From Azoarcus sp. (GTDB lineage Bacteria; Pseudomonadota; Gammaproteobacteria; Burkholderiales; Rhodocyclaceae), in NCBI GenBank assembly GCA_031285965.1, contig JAITVD010000069.1, positions 1 to 32,113 on the forward strand: 32,113 bases of DNA. Direction: 5' to 3'. The notes beneath the pieces were generated by a model. It was given only the letters and a program-made list of their open reading frames with translations, was not told the DNA's origin and searched no databases. Position numbers and translations under genes: made by a program. Positions within the stretch are counted from its first letter, which is position 1. Each line of letters starts with the position of its first letter. Of the stretch, positions 25,401 to 32,113 are shown one piece after another.

Positions 25401-27566
25401 CGCATTGCCTCGCCGAACCCTGCTGATGCCCACATCGTCGTCAGCGGCTTGGTGATTGGCCAGAACGCGAGCGGCGCAACGTCCGCAGACGGGCAATACA
25501 CTTTCAGCGGCGCGGGCGGCATTGCCACGGACAGCGCCTCACGCATTGGCACCACCGTGCAGAACCCCACCGGGAAGCTGCAAAAATACGGCAATTCCAC
25601 GCTCGTCTTTGAAAACACTGGCGGCAACATGTTCACCGACGGCGTGGATATTTACGGCGGCACGGTCTCCATCAATGACGGGCGGCAGCTTGACGTGGGC
25701 GCGGGCGAGGCCATCACCTTCATGGACAGCGCCACGCTGGAATTGCGCGGCATTTCCACGCTGGAGGCGGACAACATCGTTGTGGGCAACGGCGGCGTCA
25801 ATCCCAACGCGGTCGCCACCTTTCGCGCTGACGGGAATTTCACGCTGGCAGGCGACGTGAGCGGAACGGGCGGGATTATCAAGGGCAGCGCGGGCAGCCT
25901 CACGCTTTCCGGCGCGAGCACCTACCAAGGCGACACCGTGGTCGAGGGCGGCAACCTGACCGTGAGCGGAACGCTGGGCGCGGGCGGCAATTACCTGGGC
26001 GGCATCACCACGGCTGCCAATACCAGCATGACTTTCCGCCAGACCGCCAACCAAACGGTTTCCGGCAACATCACCGGGGGCGGCGCGCTCATCAAGGAAG
26101 GCACAGGCACGCTCACTCTTTCCGGCAGCGGCAATACCTATAGCGGGGCGACGGAACTGCGCGGCGGCACGCTCGCCGTGTCGGGCCTGAGCCGCGCTTC
26201 CAGCGTGCTGGTGATGAGCGGCGGCACAACCTTCGACAACAGCAGCAACACGGACACGCGCTACATCAAGCGGCTGGACGTGCTCGCCCCGGCGAACTGG
26301 AATGGCGACATGAATTTCAGCGCGGGCGATCAGGCCATGAACTTCTGGATTCCCACGACGATGGGCAATCGGCAAGGCCAGATGCTGCTCATGACGGGCG
26401 ACGCGGACATCACGGGCGCGAAGGTGAACTTGGGCATCGCGGGCAACACTTCGCCGCTGACGCTGGGCGATGAGGTGATTCTGATCGCCGCCAATTCCGT
26501 GACGGGAGACGCTGCCAACCGCAACGCCTACGGGCGCGGGATGTACGGCGTGACGCTGCACTACGATTTCGAGCTTGAAACGCGCCCGAATGAATTCATC
26601 GCCAAACTCATGCGCATCGGCGTAAACGAGCAGGCCAAGGCGTTCCCCAACGGCAACCTCGCGGGGCTGGCGCTGGTGAATCAGAGCGGCGACCAAATCG
26701 CGGGTACGGGCATGGCGGCGGCAACGTGGGCGGCAAGACAAGGGCTAGGCGTGTTCGGCAATATTGAGGGCGGCTGGTCGCGCTATGAAACCGGCTCGCA
26801 CTTCGACCTCACCAGCCTCTCGCTGCTCGCCGGCGTTTCCGGCGGGGAAAACGTGGGGCCGGGCTTTTTGACCATGAGCCTGTTCATGGAATACGGCACG
26901 GGTGACTACAACACGTACAACTCGTTCGCCGCCTCGCCCTCCGTGCGCGGCAACGGCGACCTGTGGCATCTGGGCGGCGGCATGATGGGACGGCTTGATT
27001 TCGAGCGCCGCCTAAAAGGGCTATACATCGAAGGCAGCGTGCAGGCGGGGCAGTTGCATAACGACTACCTCAACAGCGACATCCGCGACATTTCGGGTCG
27101 CCGCGCGGGCTTCGACTACTCCACCGGCTACTACGGAATGCACGCGGGGCTGGGGCGCATCTGGCAACTGAACGAAACGAACAGCCTCGATGTGTACGGC
27201 AAGTTCTTCTGGATGCGCCAGGCAGGCAAGAGCGTGATCCTCAGCACCGGCGAAACGGTGGAGTTCGATGACGCGGATTCCCGCCGCCTGCGCGTGGGCG
27301 CGAGGCTGAACCGCCGCCTGAACGAGACCACCGTCCTGAGCGGCGGGCTGGGCGCTGAACGCGAGTTCGACGGCAAGGGCTTCGCCACGACCAACGGGCT
27401 GGCTCTCGAAACGCCCATGCTGCGCGGCAACACCGCCCTCGCGGAAATCAACCTCGCCATCAATCCTTCCAAGACCAAGCCCCTGCACATCGACCTGAAT
27501 GTCACGGGCTATTCGGGGCGGCGTGACGGCGCGACCGCCAGCGCGCAGTTCAAATGGCTGTTTTGA
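22419..27566 (+). CDS. Large autotransporter (type Va secretion) surface protein
   Basis: 1715 residues. An extended signal peptide has a basic 20-residue lead, then FWLIALAWPMCGLMPPAFA with cleavage predicted after residue 41. The first ~350 passenger residues hold about ten imperfect 28-34-residue units of the pattern NxVxIxGGxVxGxVYGGxSxxG. Three passenger-associated transport repeats follow (about 525-550, 1156-1185 and 1226-1255; for example GTLTLSGSGNTYSGATELRG). All suggest a long beta-helix. The last ~270 residues (from FGNIEGGWSRYETGSHFDL) form an outer-membrane beta-barrel ending in an aromatic residue (FKWLF). Likely an adhesin or biofilm factor; no protease or lipase motif was seen. 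ATG 22419 has AAGG eight bases upstream. Confidence 0.92.
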   Translation: MSPTASRSVSSSRRPAFTRRPGFWLIALAWPMCGLMPPAFAENVSFPGSGLTGNPNTLFPGTSEMPNSVFPKLSPSNNTVNVISGTVPGAVYGGVNDNGNTDNNTVIVSGGRIGSSQASSGNVTGGWSFAGDTLSNTVTVSGGRVDGRVFGGWIQGGDLDSTAQGNQVVISGTANVRDNIYGVYANSANTIGGAGSDGNSVNINGGVLNGSIEIIAGGYVFSGDGATPTVAGNAVNLNGGSLNKKSINIYGGRAINTSDVTSNSIRVTGGDWTVNALYGGEFGGTGHGNVTVNEINITGGNVAATIYGGRSGGSGNVDSNIVNLVDGNIIGSVYGGWSQRGTATGNQVTIRAMTPGSTLDKVYGGYVNAGGGDAFSDNRLARYSGNTPINAVANFEFIDFNHTGNANIGALDTTATGCPACYGITLDLHSGDITFDGLISGTGEIYKTGMANSTLTLTRDGSAISNQVIIDIGHLQIGNGGTGGSFTASGGFDTNTNTSLIYNLSDTVLMSDTIIGQGSLVQRGSGTLTVGGDNHFTGGTTIENGTLVMTHAGALNYVNPALNGGISGTDAGVVNFIGANAKKFSLALPDGTPGGLSLSFRTDATAGTNNTVELRSPQNSATEVFLAGATGGSAFSVATGTAMHLYADNLAIAGNTPNDLDNDGTFNVHSEGNIAFNSGISGTGTLRIDANAPIGATYFSNGITTHTWAMGNVSVSGSAAKRALLYLDRTMGGRVELNTASFTTTGGGAADFSGAVVAGDGIITGSSSLSVSNGASLLAMSGAGTHGTLTLNSPNITLSNFALATLLNPSDTQTQAPLGTLDGAKSSNNSLLDMNSAAPVSISGNNAIYLSTDTGATFHQGDYLLALSNNGYSGIADRAALNNSFKIYLRGFELLPSDLTPRGDLSLSFGTDSAIDSSATALMDDGIWLTHGMNSLDMDWTGGSNAVPTTATWRSGNIELFNSLEAENGVHEHTFMPGDKVYVSGANTYNIDLARIASPNPADAHIVVSGLVIGQNASGATSADGQYTFSGAGGIATDSASRIGTTVQNPTGKLQKYGNSTLVFENTGGNMFTDGVDIYGGTVSINDGRQLDVGAGEAITFMDSATLELRGISTLEADNIVVGNGGVNPNAVATFRADGNFTLAGDVSGTGGIIKGSAGSLTLSGASTYQGDTVVEGGNLTVSGTLGAGGNYLGGITTAANTSMTFRQTANQTVSGNITGGGALIKEGTGTLTLSGSGNTYSGATELRGGTLAVSGLSRASSVLVMSGGTTFDNSSNTDTRYIKRLDVLAPANWNGDMNFSAGDQAMNFWIPTTMGNRQGQMLLMTGDADITGAKVNLGIAGNTSPLTLGDEVILIAANSVTGDAANRNAYGRGMYGVTLHYDFELETRPNEFIAKLMRIGVNEQAKAFPNGNLAGLALVNQSGDQIAGTGMAAATWAARQGLGVFGNIEGGWSRYETGSHFDLTSLSLLAGVSGGENVGPGFLTMSLFMEYGTGDYNTYNSFAASPSVRGNGDLWHLGGGMMGRLDFERRLKGLYIEGSVQAGQLHNDYLNSDIRDISGRRAGFDYSTGYYGMHAGLGRIWQLNETNSLDVYGKFFWMRQAGKSVILSTGETVEFDDADSRRLRVGARLNRRLNETTVLSGGLGAEREFDGKGFATTNGLALETPMLRGNTALAEINLAINPSKTKPLHIDLNVTGYSGRRDGATASAQFKWLF

Positions 27567-27714
27567 GTAGCAGACTGGGGTTGAGCGGCAAGCAACATTT
27601 TAGCGGTAGGCAAAATTCACGCTGGATGCAGGGAATTTTGCCTACCGCGCTCTCGCAAGGAACGAGCATCTTTAGGCTTTATTCCTTGGCGGTATTCCAA
27701 ACAGGAGACTATCT
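27567..27714. other. Autotransporter-MCP intergenic region
   Basis: Short noncoding spacer dominated by the inverted repeat at 27601-27646. AGGAGA (27703-27708) is a strong ribosome binding site for the chemoreceptor gene. Confidence 0.6.
27601..27646. repeat. Perfect 16-bp inverted repeat (possible terminator or mobile repeat)
   Basis: GCGGTAGGCAAAATTC (27601-27616) and GAATTTTGCCTACCGC (27631-27646) are exact complements around a 14-base loop. A third, degenerate copy in direct orientation starts at 27583 (GCGGCAAGCAACATT), 18 bases before the first. The stem would be very stable, but no T-run follows. It may terminate the autotransporter transcript, or be a dispersed repeat unit. Confidence 0.75.
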
Positions 27715-29382
27715 ATGAACATCAAGCCAAAATTCTACGCCTTAATGATTCTGTCTTTGGTTTCCCTGCTGGTGGTTGGCGCCATCGGCATCTGGAATAT
27801 CGATGACGACATTACGCAGATGGAAGAGGTCGGGAATAACCGATTCCCGAAAGTCATCGCTCTGGAACTCTTGGGCTTGAGGATAGCCCAGATCAACCGC
27901 TACTCTTACGAAATCCGCAGCAAAAAGGGGCTGACCTATGAGGAACAAGCCAGCGAGCTGGCGCGCGTTCTGCCCTTGAAGAAAGCGGCGGATGCCGACG
28001 CGCTGTCGGCATACAGCGAGTATGACAAAACCGACCGCGTAGGGCAGGAAGTCATCAAGCACTGGGATACCGCCAAGGAAGCATGGAAAGACTGGTATGC
28101 CGAACTCGCCACCGAACAAACGCGGCTTCTAGAGGAGGCGACACGCAGCCCTTCCCCGGAAAAATTTGAGGCGCTCTATCAGCACATTTGGGAAGCCAAC
28201 GTCAGGATGCGAGCCAAAAGCGTAGCAATGCAGTCAGCCGTAACATGGCTCGTCGACGAAAACGTGAAGATTGCCAACAATCAGATGGCTGACAGCATCG
28301 CAGCCGGAAAGCTCGGCATCGTCCTACAGGTCATTGTGACGGTCATCTCCTTCATCGTCATGGTCGTGCTGGGGCTTATCACAATGAAGTCCATATTTGT
28401 CCCGCTCGACCGGATACTCGAAACGGTTACGCAAGTCGAGCGCGAGCATGATCTCTGCCTGCGCGTGGATTATCAGAAGCAAGACGAAATGGGCCATATC
28501 GTGGCTTCCTTCAACCAGATGATGGAAAAACTGCGGGCTTCATTCAAAGAGATTCTGGACGGCGTGGCACAGGCAGACACGGCGGTGGAAGGGCTTAGCG
28601 TTTCTTCGCAACAGGTCGCGGCAAGCTCGTCCAACCAGTCCTCGTCTACGTCCGCAATGGCCGCCTCGGTGGAAGAGATGACCGTTTCCATCAGCACGGT
28701 TTCCAACCGCGCGAACGAAGCGCAAAGCATTGCGCGCCACACAAACCAGACTTCGCAGGAAGGCGGCGAAATCATCAAGCGCACGAGCGACGAAATGGGC
28801 AAGGTGGCCGAAACCGTGGCGGGCGCTTCCCGCGCCATTCAGGCGCTAGGCGAAGAGTCGCAGCAGATTTCTTCCGTCGTCCAGGTCATCAAGGAAGTCG
28901 CCGACCAGACGAACCTCCTTGCCCTGAACGCGGCCATCGAGTCGGCGCGCGCGGGCGAACAGGGACGGGGCTTCGCGGTGGTGGCCGACGAAGTGCGTAA
29001 GCTGGCCGAGCGCACCGCCCAGTCGACGGGCGACATCAGTAACATGGTCGGCAAGATTCAGGTGTCCGCAAAAGAAGCGGTGAAGGAAATGGAGCAGGTG
29101 GTGCAGCAGGTCGAGTCCGGGCAGGCGCTCTCGAACGAAGCGGGCAACCGGATGATGGCGATTTGCGATGAAGCGAACCAGGTCTCCACAGCGGTCACGG
29201 AAATTTCGGATGCCCTCAAGGAGCAAAGCCAGGCCAGCTCGGATATTGCGCGGCACGTGGAGAGCATCGCGCAGATGTCGGACGAGAACAACGCCGCCGC
29301 CGAAGAAACGGCTTCCGCGAGCAAGCAATTGGCCGAACTGACCAAAAATATCCGAGACATCATCACGCAGTTCAACGTTTGA
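27715..29382 (+). CDS. Methyl-accepting chemotaxis protein
   Basis: 555-residue transmembrane chemoreceptor that controls CheA/CheW signalling to the motility machinery. Membrane segments lie near residues 8-28 and 203-226 and flank a ~175-residue periplasmic four-helix-bundle sensor ([26 protein letters not shown]...). A HAMP linker (about 226-280) and a long cytoplasmic coiled coil follow. The highly conserved tip is [20 protein letters not shown], followed by [19 protein letters not shown]. There is no C-terminal CheR-binding pentapeptide; the protein ends DIITQFNV. The ligand is unknown. No che genes are nearby. AGGAGA lies six bases before the ATG. Confidence 0.95.
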   Translation: MNIKPKFYALMILSLVSLLVVGAIGIWNIDDDITQMEEVGNNRFPKVIALELLGLRIAQINRYSYEIRSKKGLTYEEQASELARVLPLKKAADADALSAYSEYDKTDRVGQEVIKHWDTAKEAWKDWYAELATEQTRLLEEATRSPSPEKFEALYQHIWEANVRMRAKSVAMQSAVTWLVDENVKIANNQMADSIAAGKLGIVLQVIVTVISFIVMVVLGLITMKSIFVPLDRILETVTQVEREHDLCLRVDYQKQDEMGHIVASFNQMMEKLRASFKEILDGVAQADTAVEGLSVSSQQVAASSSNQSSSTSAMAASVEEMTVSISTVSNRANEAQSIARHTNQTSQEGGEIIKRTSDEMGKVAETVAGASRAIQALGEESQQISSVVQVIKEVADQTNLLALNAAIESARAGEQGRGFAVVADEVRKLAERTAQSTGDISNMVGKIQVSAKEAVKEMEQVVQQVESGQALSNEAGNRMMAICDEANQVSTAVTEISDALKEQSQASSDIARHVESIAQMSDENNAAAEETASASKQLAELTKNIRDIITQFNV

Positions 29383-29406
29383 GCGCGATTCGACCCCAAA
29401 CCCGCG

Positions 29407-29445
29407 AGGCTGCCCGAACCGCCGCAACGGCGAGGCGGGCAGCCT
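29407..29445 (+). terminator. GC hairpin after the chemoreceptor gene
   Basis: AGGCTGCCCG (29407-29416) pairs perfectly with CGGGCAGCCT (29436-29445), starting 24 bases after the MCP stop. No T-run follows, so termination would be weak or factor-assisted. Confidence 0.45.
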
Positions 29446-29575
29446 TCGGCACGAAAAGCGGCTTCTCCATCGTGGCGCACTCCACAGTTTGCCGTTACCG
29501 ATGTCGGCAGCCACCGCTACCATCCAAGCATTGCGGCTTGTCGCCACTACAATATTTGGCGCAGCCGCCTACACG

Positions 29576-29603
29576 AAGCCCCGAAAGGGGCTTTTATTTT
29601 TTT
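29576..29603 (+). terminator. Strong intrinsic terminator
   Basis: AAGCCCC-GAAA-GGGGCTT followed by TTATTTTTTT is a textbook rho-independent terminator with a GNRA tetraloop. It ends transcripts reading right from the MCP region and lies only 23 bases before the NYN start codon. The 130 bases before it contain no gene that I can support; a short RNA ending here is possible. Confidence 0.85.
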
Positions 29604-29626
29604 GATTCTGAAAAAGGATGCGGCTT

Positions 29627-29764
29627 ATGGATCGCTATGCTATTTTCGTCGATGCGGGCTATTTCTTTGCTGCTGGCGCTAAAGCGGCCTTTCCGTCAGA
29701 GTATGACGGCCCTCTGATAGCCGCTTCCACTTTTGGGCATCTGTGCCGGACATGGAAAAAATAA
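29627..29764 (+). pseudogene. 5' fragment of a NYN (PIN-like) domain gene
   Basis: The frame starts MDRYAIFVDAGYFFAAGAKA, the typical first strand and acidic residue of NYN-domain proteins, which are predicted metal-dependent ribonucleases of ~200-250 residues or more. After about residue 22 the similarity ends, and the frame runs through unrelated codons (the antisense of the gene at 29679) to a stop, giving 45 residues. The rest of the NYN domain is not found in the remaining 2.3 kb in any frame I read. It looks like a gene cut by a rearrangement or insertion near 29690. Its upstream region, including an AAAGGA about ten bases before the ATG, is intact. Confidence 0.6.
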
Positions 29765-30065
29765 CGAGCTTGGCTCTGAGCGTCCCTTCTGCGACCCATA
29801 GAACAAGGCGTTTTTTTGGCTGAGACACCATCACAGCTTTCTCTGAGACCGACAGATCCATGAACTGCGGGGAGGCAGGGACATCATTGATACGGTCTGT
29901 GGCTTTGCGGAGCGTACATGCTTGGGAAAAGTCCAAGTATGACTTCGGCAAGCACAGCAGCGGCTCATGCCAAGCCGTGATACCCATCCGGCTGAGGCGT
30001 CCAAGCAGCAGGTCGGGGGAGGACAGAGGGGCTGCCCGTGCCTCCGCTTCAGGCAGCTTTTGCAT
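29679..30065 (-). CDS. RecG-wedge-like OB-fold protein, probably a 3'-truncated helicase gene
   Basis: 128 residues. The pattern LLLGRLSRMGITAWHEPLLCLPKSYLDF resembles the N-terminal wedge region of RecG-type helicases (LxKLxxxGIxTxxDLLLHLPxRYEDxT). KKRLVLWVAEGTLRAKLVIFS resembles the OB-fold strands that follow in RecG. The helicase motor that normally comes next is absent: the frame stops after GRHTLTERPL, right where the NYN fragment on the other strand is broken. The ATG at 30065 overlaps the 3' end of the 309-residue gene by 17 bases, so translation is coupled. It may be a truncated helicase or a free-standing OB-fold protein. The similarity is from memory of the family and not computed. 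Confidence 0.5.
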   Translation of the reverse strand: MQKLPEAEARAAPLSSPDLLLGRLSRMGITAWHEPLLCLPKSYLDFSQACTLRKATDRINDVPASPQFMDLSVSEKAVMVSQPKKRLVLWVAEGTLRAKLVIFSMSGTDAQKWKRLSEGRHTLTERPL

Positions 30066-30978
30066 CGGAGATGGAGTGCGTCGCCCGCACGGTGTCGAGT
30101 ATCTGAGCCAGAGGGATCGTCGGGTAGTTTCTGCTGATCTGCATAAGGAACAGGATGGCAACTGCGGAAGCGTCTGTTGGCAGTATCTTCACGGCGCGAG
30201 CCGGGTGGCTGGGCGTTTTTTTTGCCGTAACCTTGGCAAAGAAGTGGTTTCCCTGCAATTCGATCAGGAAGGATTTATCGTTTTGAGCTCCGTGATTGGT
30301 TAATTCGATGCTGCGCCGCCACCGGCGGAGGACGGCCAAGATGGCTCCCGCTTCGTTGATGTTTAGCCAGATGTGCGTTGCATTCGCCCAGTCGTAGGAC
30401 TTTGCACCTGACTGAACCGCAGCGTCTACCATCACGCCTTGCTCGCCTTCCTTATGATCCGCGTTGAAGCATAGGGCGTAGCTGGCTCCATAGACGTGGA
30501 CTGACTGGCGAAACCTGCCCTTGCGGCAGCTTTTTTCTGCCGCATTTCCCTCCGCTGGTAGCGTGTCTGTGTTTTTGGAAGGCTCTTTGGGGAAGTGCTT
30601 CGCAGGGAAGAGCGATGCGAGATATGATTTTGCGTCATCGTGCCGCGCATGGTTCACGTTGCTGGCTGCGTTGAGCGCCGTAAGGAGCCTGTTGGGAGCC
30701 GCTGCGGCCGCCTTGGCAACCAAGTCGATGGTCGCATTTGGATGAATCGCCTCAATCTGCCTGACGGTATTTGGCGACAGGCATCGGGTCAGTGCGCCAA
30801 GGAAGTTCAGGCTTGCTTCGTCCGCGCCGTTTGGGGCAGAGCATTTTTCCAAGGTTTTCAGGAAAAGCGGACGGCATATGCGCGAGACCGCACCCAGCGC
30901 ATCCTTCGTCATCTCAAGTCCTAGCGAAGAAATGGCGGCTCTTACATCTTTTATCGTTGCAAAGCGAGTGTTTTCCAT
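30049..30978 (-). CDS. Hypothetical protein, 309 residues, mobile-element associated
   Basis: Family not firmly recognised. A good ribosome binding site (GAAGGA, 7-base spacer) precedes the ATG. Residues 1-125 are helical-looking. A Lys/Ser/Glu-rich linker leads to a beta-rich C-terminal half (about 155-290: SVHVYGASYALCFNADHKEG, then SYDWANATHIWLNIN, IELTNHGAQNDKSFLIELQG, NHFFAKV) and a last helix (ILFLMQISRNYPTIPLAQIL). This alternation of strands with a terminal helix recalls Whirly/PUR-alpha-like single-stranded nucleic-acid-binding folds, but that is only an impression. Coupling to the RecG-wedge-like gene would fit a DNA-processing role. The gene itself appears intact. Confidence 0.6.
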   Translation of the reverse strand: MENTRFATIKDVRAAISSLGLEMTKDALGAVSRICRPLFLKTLEKCSAPNGADEASLNFLGALTRCLSPNTVRQIEAIHPNATIDLVAKAAAAAPNRLLTALNAASNVNHARHDDAKSYLASLFPAKHFPKEPSKNTDTLPAEGNAAEKSCRKGRFRQSVHVYGASYALCFNADHKEGEQGVMVDAAVQSGAKSYDWANATHIWLNINEAGAILAVLRRWRRSIELTNHGAQNDKSFLIELQGNHFFAKVTAKKTPSHPARAVKILPTDASAVAILFLMQISRNYPTIPLAQILDTVRATHSISDAKAA

Positions 30979-31111
30979 GCGGTAATCCTTCGTTCATGAA
31001 GCGTCGCGTGATAACTCGCGCAGTTTTGCTTGATAAATCTGCGCAAATCCATTTCCATGGCGTGAAAGGGAATTGCTGCCGATGGAAGCGCGTTTGATTT
31101 CTGGACAGGGA

Positions 31112-31139
31112 AAAACCGCCTTTTGGGGGCGGTTTTTTT
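31112..31139. terminator. Intrinsic terminator, possibly bidirectional
   Basis: AAAACCGCC (31112-31120) pairs with GGCGGTTTT (31128-31136) around a 7-base loop. Seven Ts end the plus-strand reading; the minus-strand reading ends in five Ts. It could end minus-strand transcripts from the dam remnant at 31163. Confidence 0.8.
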
Positions 31140-31162
31140 GTCTTTTTTTTGGGGGGCTGGTG

Positions 31163-31567
31163 TCACGTTTTCGGCGGCGAAATCCACAGCACCTCCGTCC
31201 TTGCCAGCGGGCCGAGCCCAGCCGCGTAGTGGCTCCGCTCGATGCGCTGCCAGCCGTGCAGGAGGCCGTCGTAAAGTGCGCTCGGATAGCCTGCCACCAT
31301 CGCCATGCCCTTGATGCCGCGCAGCAGCGTGAGCAGCTCAACATGCTGTTCGTCGGTCATCTCGTGCCGGTATTTGCTGCCTTTGTCGCGGGTGCTAGCC
31401 ACATACGGCGGATCGACGAAGAAGAGCGTGCCGGGGCTGTCTTGGACACGAATCACGCGCAGGGCGTCGCTGTGTTCGATAACGACACCGCGCAAACGGC
31501 GGCAGACAGCGGCGAGGGTGCGCGGATACGCCCAGTGCCACTTCTTCGCCGGGATCGGCGGATGGCC
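31163..31567 (-). pseudogene. 3' half of a phage-type D12 adenine-N6 DNA methyltransferase (Dam-like)
   Basis: The open stretch runs from just after a TAA (31568-31570) to the stop at 31163. Recognisable parts are WAYPRTLAAVCRRLRGVVIEH, the catalytic motif IV DPPY in TLFFVDPPYVASTRDKG, YRHEMTDEQHVELL and RTEVLWISPPKT, all in family order for the C-terminal half of prophage Dam-like enzymes. The N-terminal half, with the FxGxG SAM-binding motif and target-recognition part, is missing. No good start codon lies upstream of the homology (TTG at 31495 only). Probably inactive. The 5' break coincides with the start of the dcm remnant on the other strand. Confidence 0.75.
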
Positions 31568-32113
31568 TTATGCGCTCCGGCTCGCGGGATGGCCGGACGG
31601 GCGAGCCGCCTGGACAGGCTCCTGCCCCTGCCAGCCCTTCAGCGTCGCAGGGAAAGCGAAAGGCGCAGATGACGCCCGCCACCTCTGGCCCGCGTGGCAT
31701 CGGCTCCTCGAAGTCCGCCGCCCTCCAGTCATTTTTGGAGAGCAGGTTGATGGCGCGGTTCGCCACGGATGGCTCGACATTGTATCGGCTGATTTGGAAA
31801 GCCTCGGCTACGCCGTCGGGGCGGCGGTTCTGCCTGCTGCGGGCGCAGGCGCGCCGCACGGGCGGCACAGGCTGTTCTTCGTGGCCGACGCCGACGGCGG
31901 GCGACTCAAACAGGCATCCGTCCTTGGGCTTCGCGCCCACGCCCAACATGACGCTGAACCATTCGGCGCAACTGGCGGGATGGCCGACGCCGAGCGCCAC
32001 GGACGGCAAGGGCGGCTATCCGGGAGGGCGGATCAGGAACGGGAAGCTGAGCACGGATCGTCTGGATGTCACGGCGCAACTGGCGGGATGGCCGACGCCG
32101 AAAGCGTCGGATG
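31518..32113 (+). CDS. Phage-type cytosine-C5 DNA methyltransferase, partial (runs off the window)
   Basis: This frame is open to the window end and has no ATG at its start, so it is easily missed. Read from GTG 31518 it shows motif I QCHFFAGIGGWPYALRLAGW, the catalytic GSCPCQPFSVAGK (cysteine of PCQ at 31629-31631), DDARHLWPAWHRLL, RRPPVIFGEQV (EQV in place of motif VI ENV), LESLGYAVGAAVLPAAGAGAP and motif VIII-like HGRHRLFFVADADGG. These are in family order. The ~70-80 residues that normally precede QCHFF seem to be missing, lost at the junction with the dam fragment, so GTG 31518 may be an accidental start. The 3' part past 31900 is repeat-rich and also open in another frame. Confidence 0.75.
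   Translation, partial: MRGYAQCHFFAGIGGWPYALRLAGWPDGRAAWTGSCPCQPFSVAGKAKGADDARHLWPAWHRLLEVRRPPVIFGEQVDGAVRHGWLDIVSADLESLGYAVGAAVLPAAGAGAPHGRHRLFFVADADGGRLKQASVLGLRAHAQHDAEPFGATGGMADAERHGRQGRLSGRADQEREAEHGSSGCHGATGGMADAESVG
31964..32101 (+). repeat. Two identical 30-base repeats, period 108, in the dcm tail
   Basis: A 30-base block starting CGGCGCAACTGGCGGGATGG recurs exactly at 31964-31993 and 32072-32101. The 108-base period is 36 codons, so the repeat keeps the frame. It reads GATGGMADAE in the dcm frame and AQLAGWPTP in another frame. Confidence 0.85.

Noticed and set aside
29407-29445. Neisseriaceae-type DNA uptake sequence in an inverted pair (AGGCTGCCCGAA)
   Set aside because: It differs from known uptake dialects and such 10-12-mers are not frequent across the window, as they would be in a genome that uses them.
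31073-31672. 199-codon plus-strand frame across the dam fragment
   Set aside because: Overlaps both methyltransferase remnants in a third frame and shows no domain.
1-32113. CRISPR arrays, tRNA or rRNA genes, and insertion sequences with transposases
   Set aside because: None was seen on either strand; repeats present are too short or too few for CRISPR, and no transposase or integrase motif was recognised.

Overview
This is a GC-rich bacterial chromosome segment. It is most consistent with a pilated, motile betaproteobacterium that may be host-associated. The grounds are a FabI next to a YejABE-like peptide transporter, a PilU, a PrmB of betaproteobacterial type, a large type V autotransporter and an RTX protein. 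The species cannot be named from the sequence, and I see no dense DNA-uptake sequences that would point to classical Neisseriaceae.

Layout. 1-181: AT-rich helically phased repeats, no gene. 182-4843 (minus): a peptide ABC importer with two permeases and a lipoprotein binding protein, but no ATPase. 4986-8167 (plus): fabI, pilU and prmB. 8375-8812: a receiver-only response regulator. 8916-13104: an RND efflux adaptor and pump pair with no outer-membrane channel. 13087-15512 (minus): a GT4 glycosyltransferase, with an RTX calcium-binding protein upstream and a double hairpin between them. 15513-22418: a toxin-antitoxin-rich stretch around two housekeeping genes. It holds a MazE/MazF-like pair, a frameshifted orphan RHH antitoxin, a Lon-family protease, miaA, a small gene with a poly-C tract, and dinJ-yafQ. 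22419-27566: a 1715-residue autotransporter. 27715-29382: a methyl-accepting chemotaxis protein. 29600-32113: a mosaic of mobile-element fragments: the 5' stub of a NYN-domain gene, a RecG-wedge-like fragment translationally coupled to a 309-residue protein of unknown function, and the facing remains of phage-type dam and dcm methyltransferase genes.

How the genes relate. The core genes serve peptide uptake, fatty-acid synthesis, twitching motility, ribosome and tRNA modification, efflux and regulated proteolysis. The surface and secretion genes (glycosyltransferase, RTX protein, autotransporter, pilus motor, chemoreceptor) fit life on surfaces. The right end is decaying accessory DNA. The most interesting points are the coupled pair at 29679-30978, the dam/dcm deletion junction whose dcm tail is open in two recognisable frames, the poly-C tract gene, the frameshifted antitoxin, and the competing hairpins between the RTX and glycosyltransferase genes.
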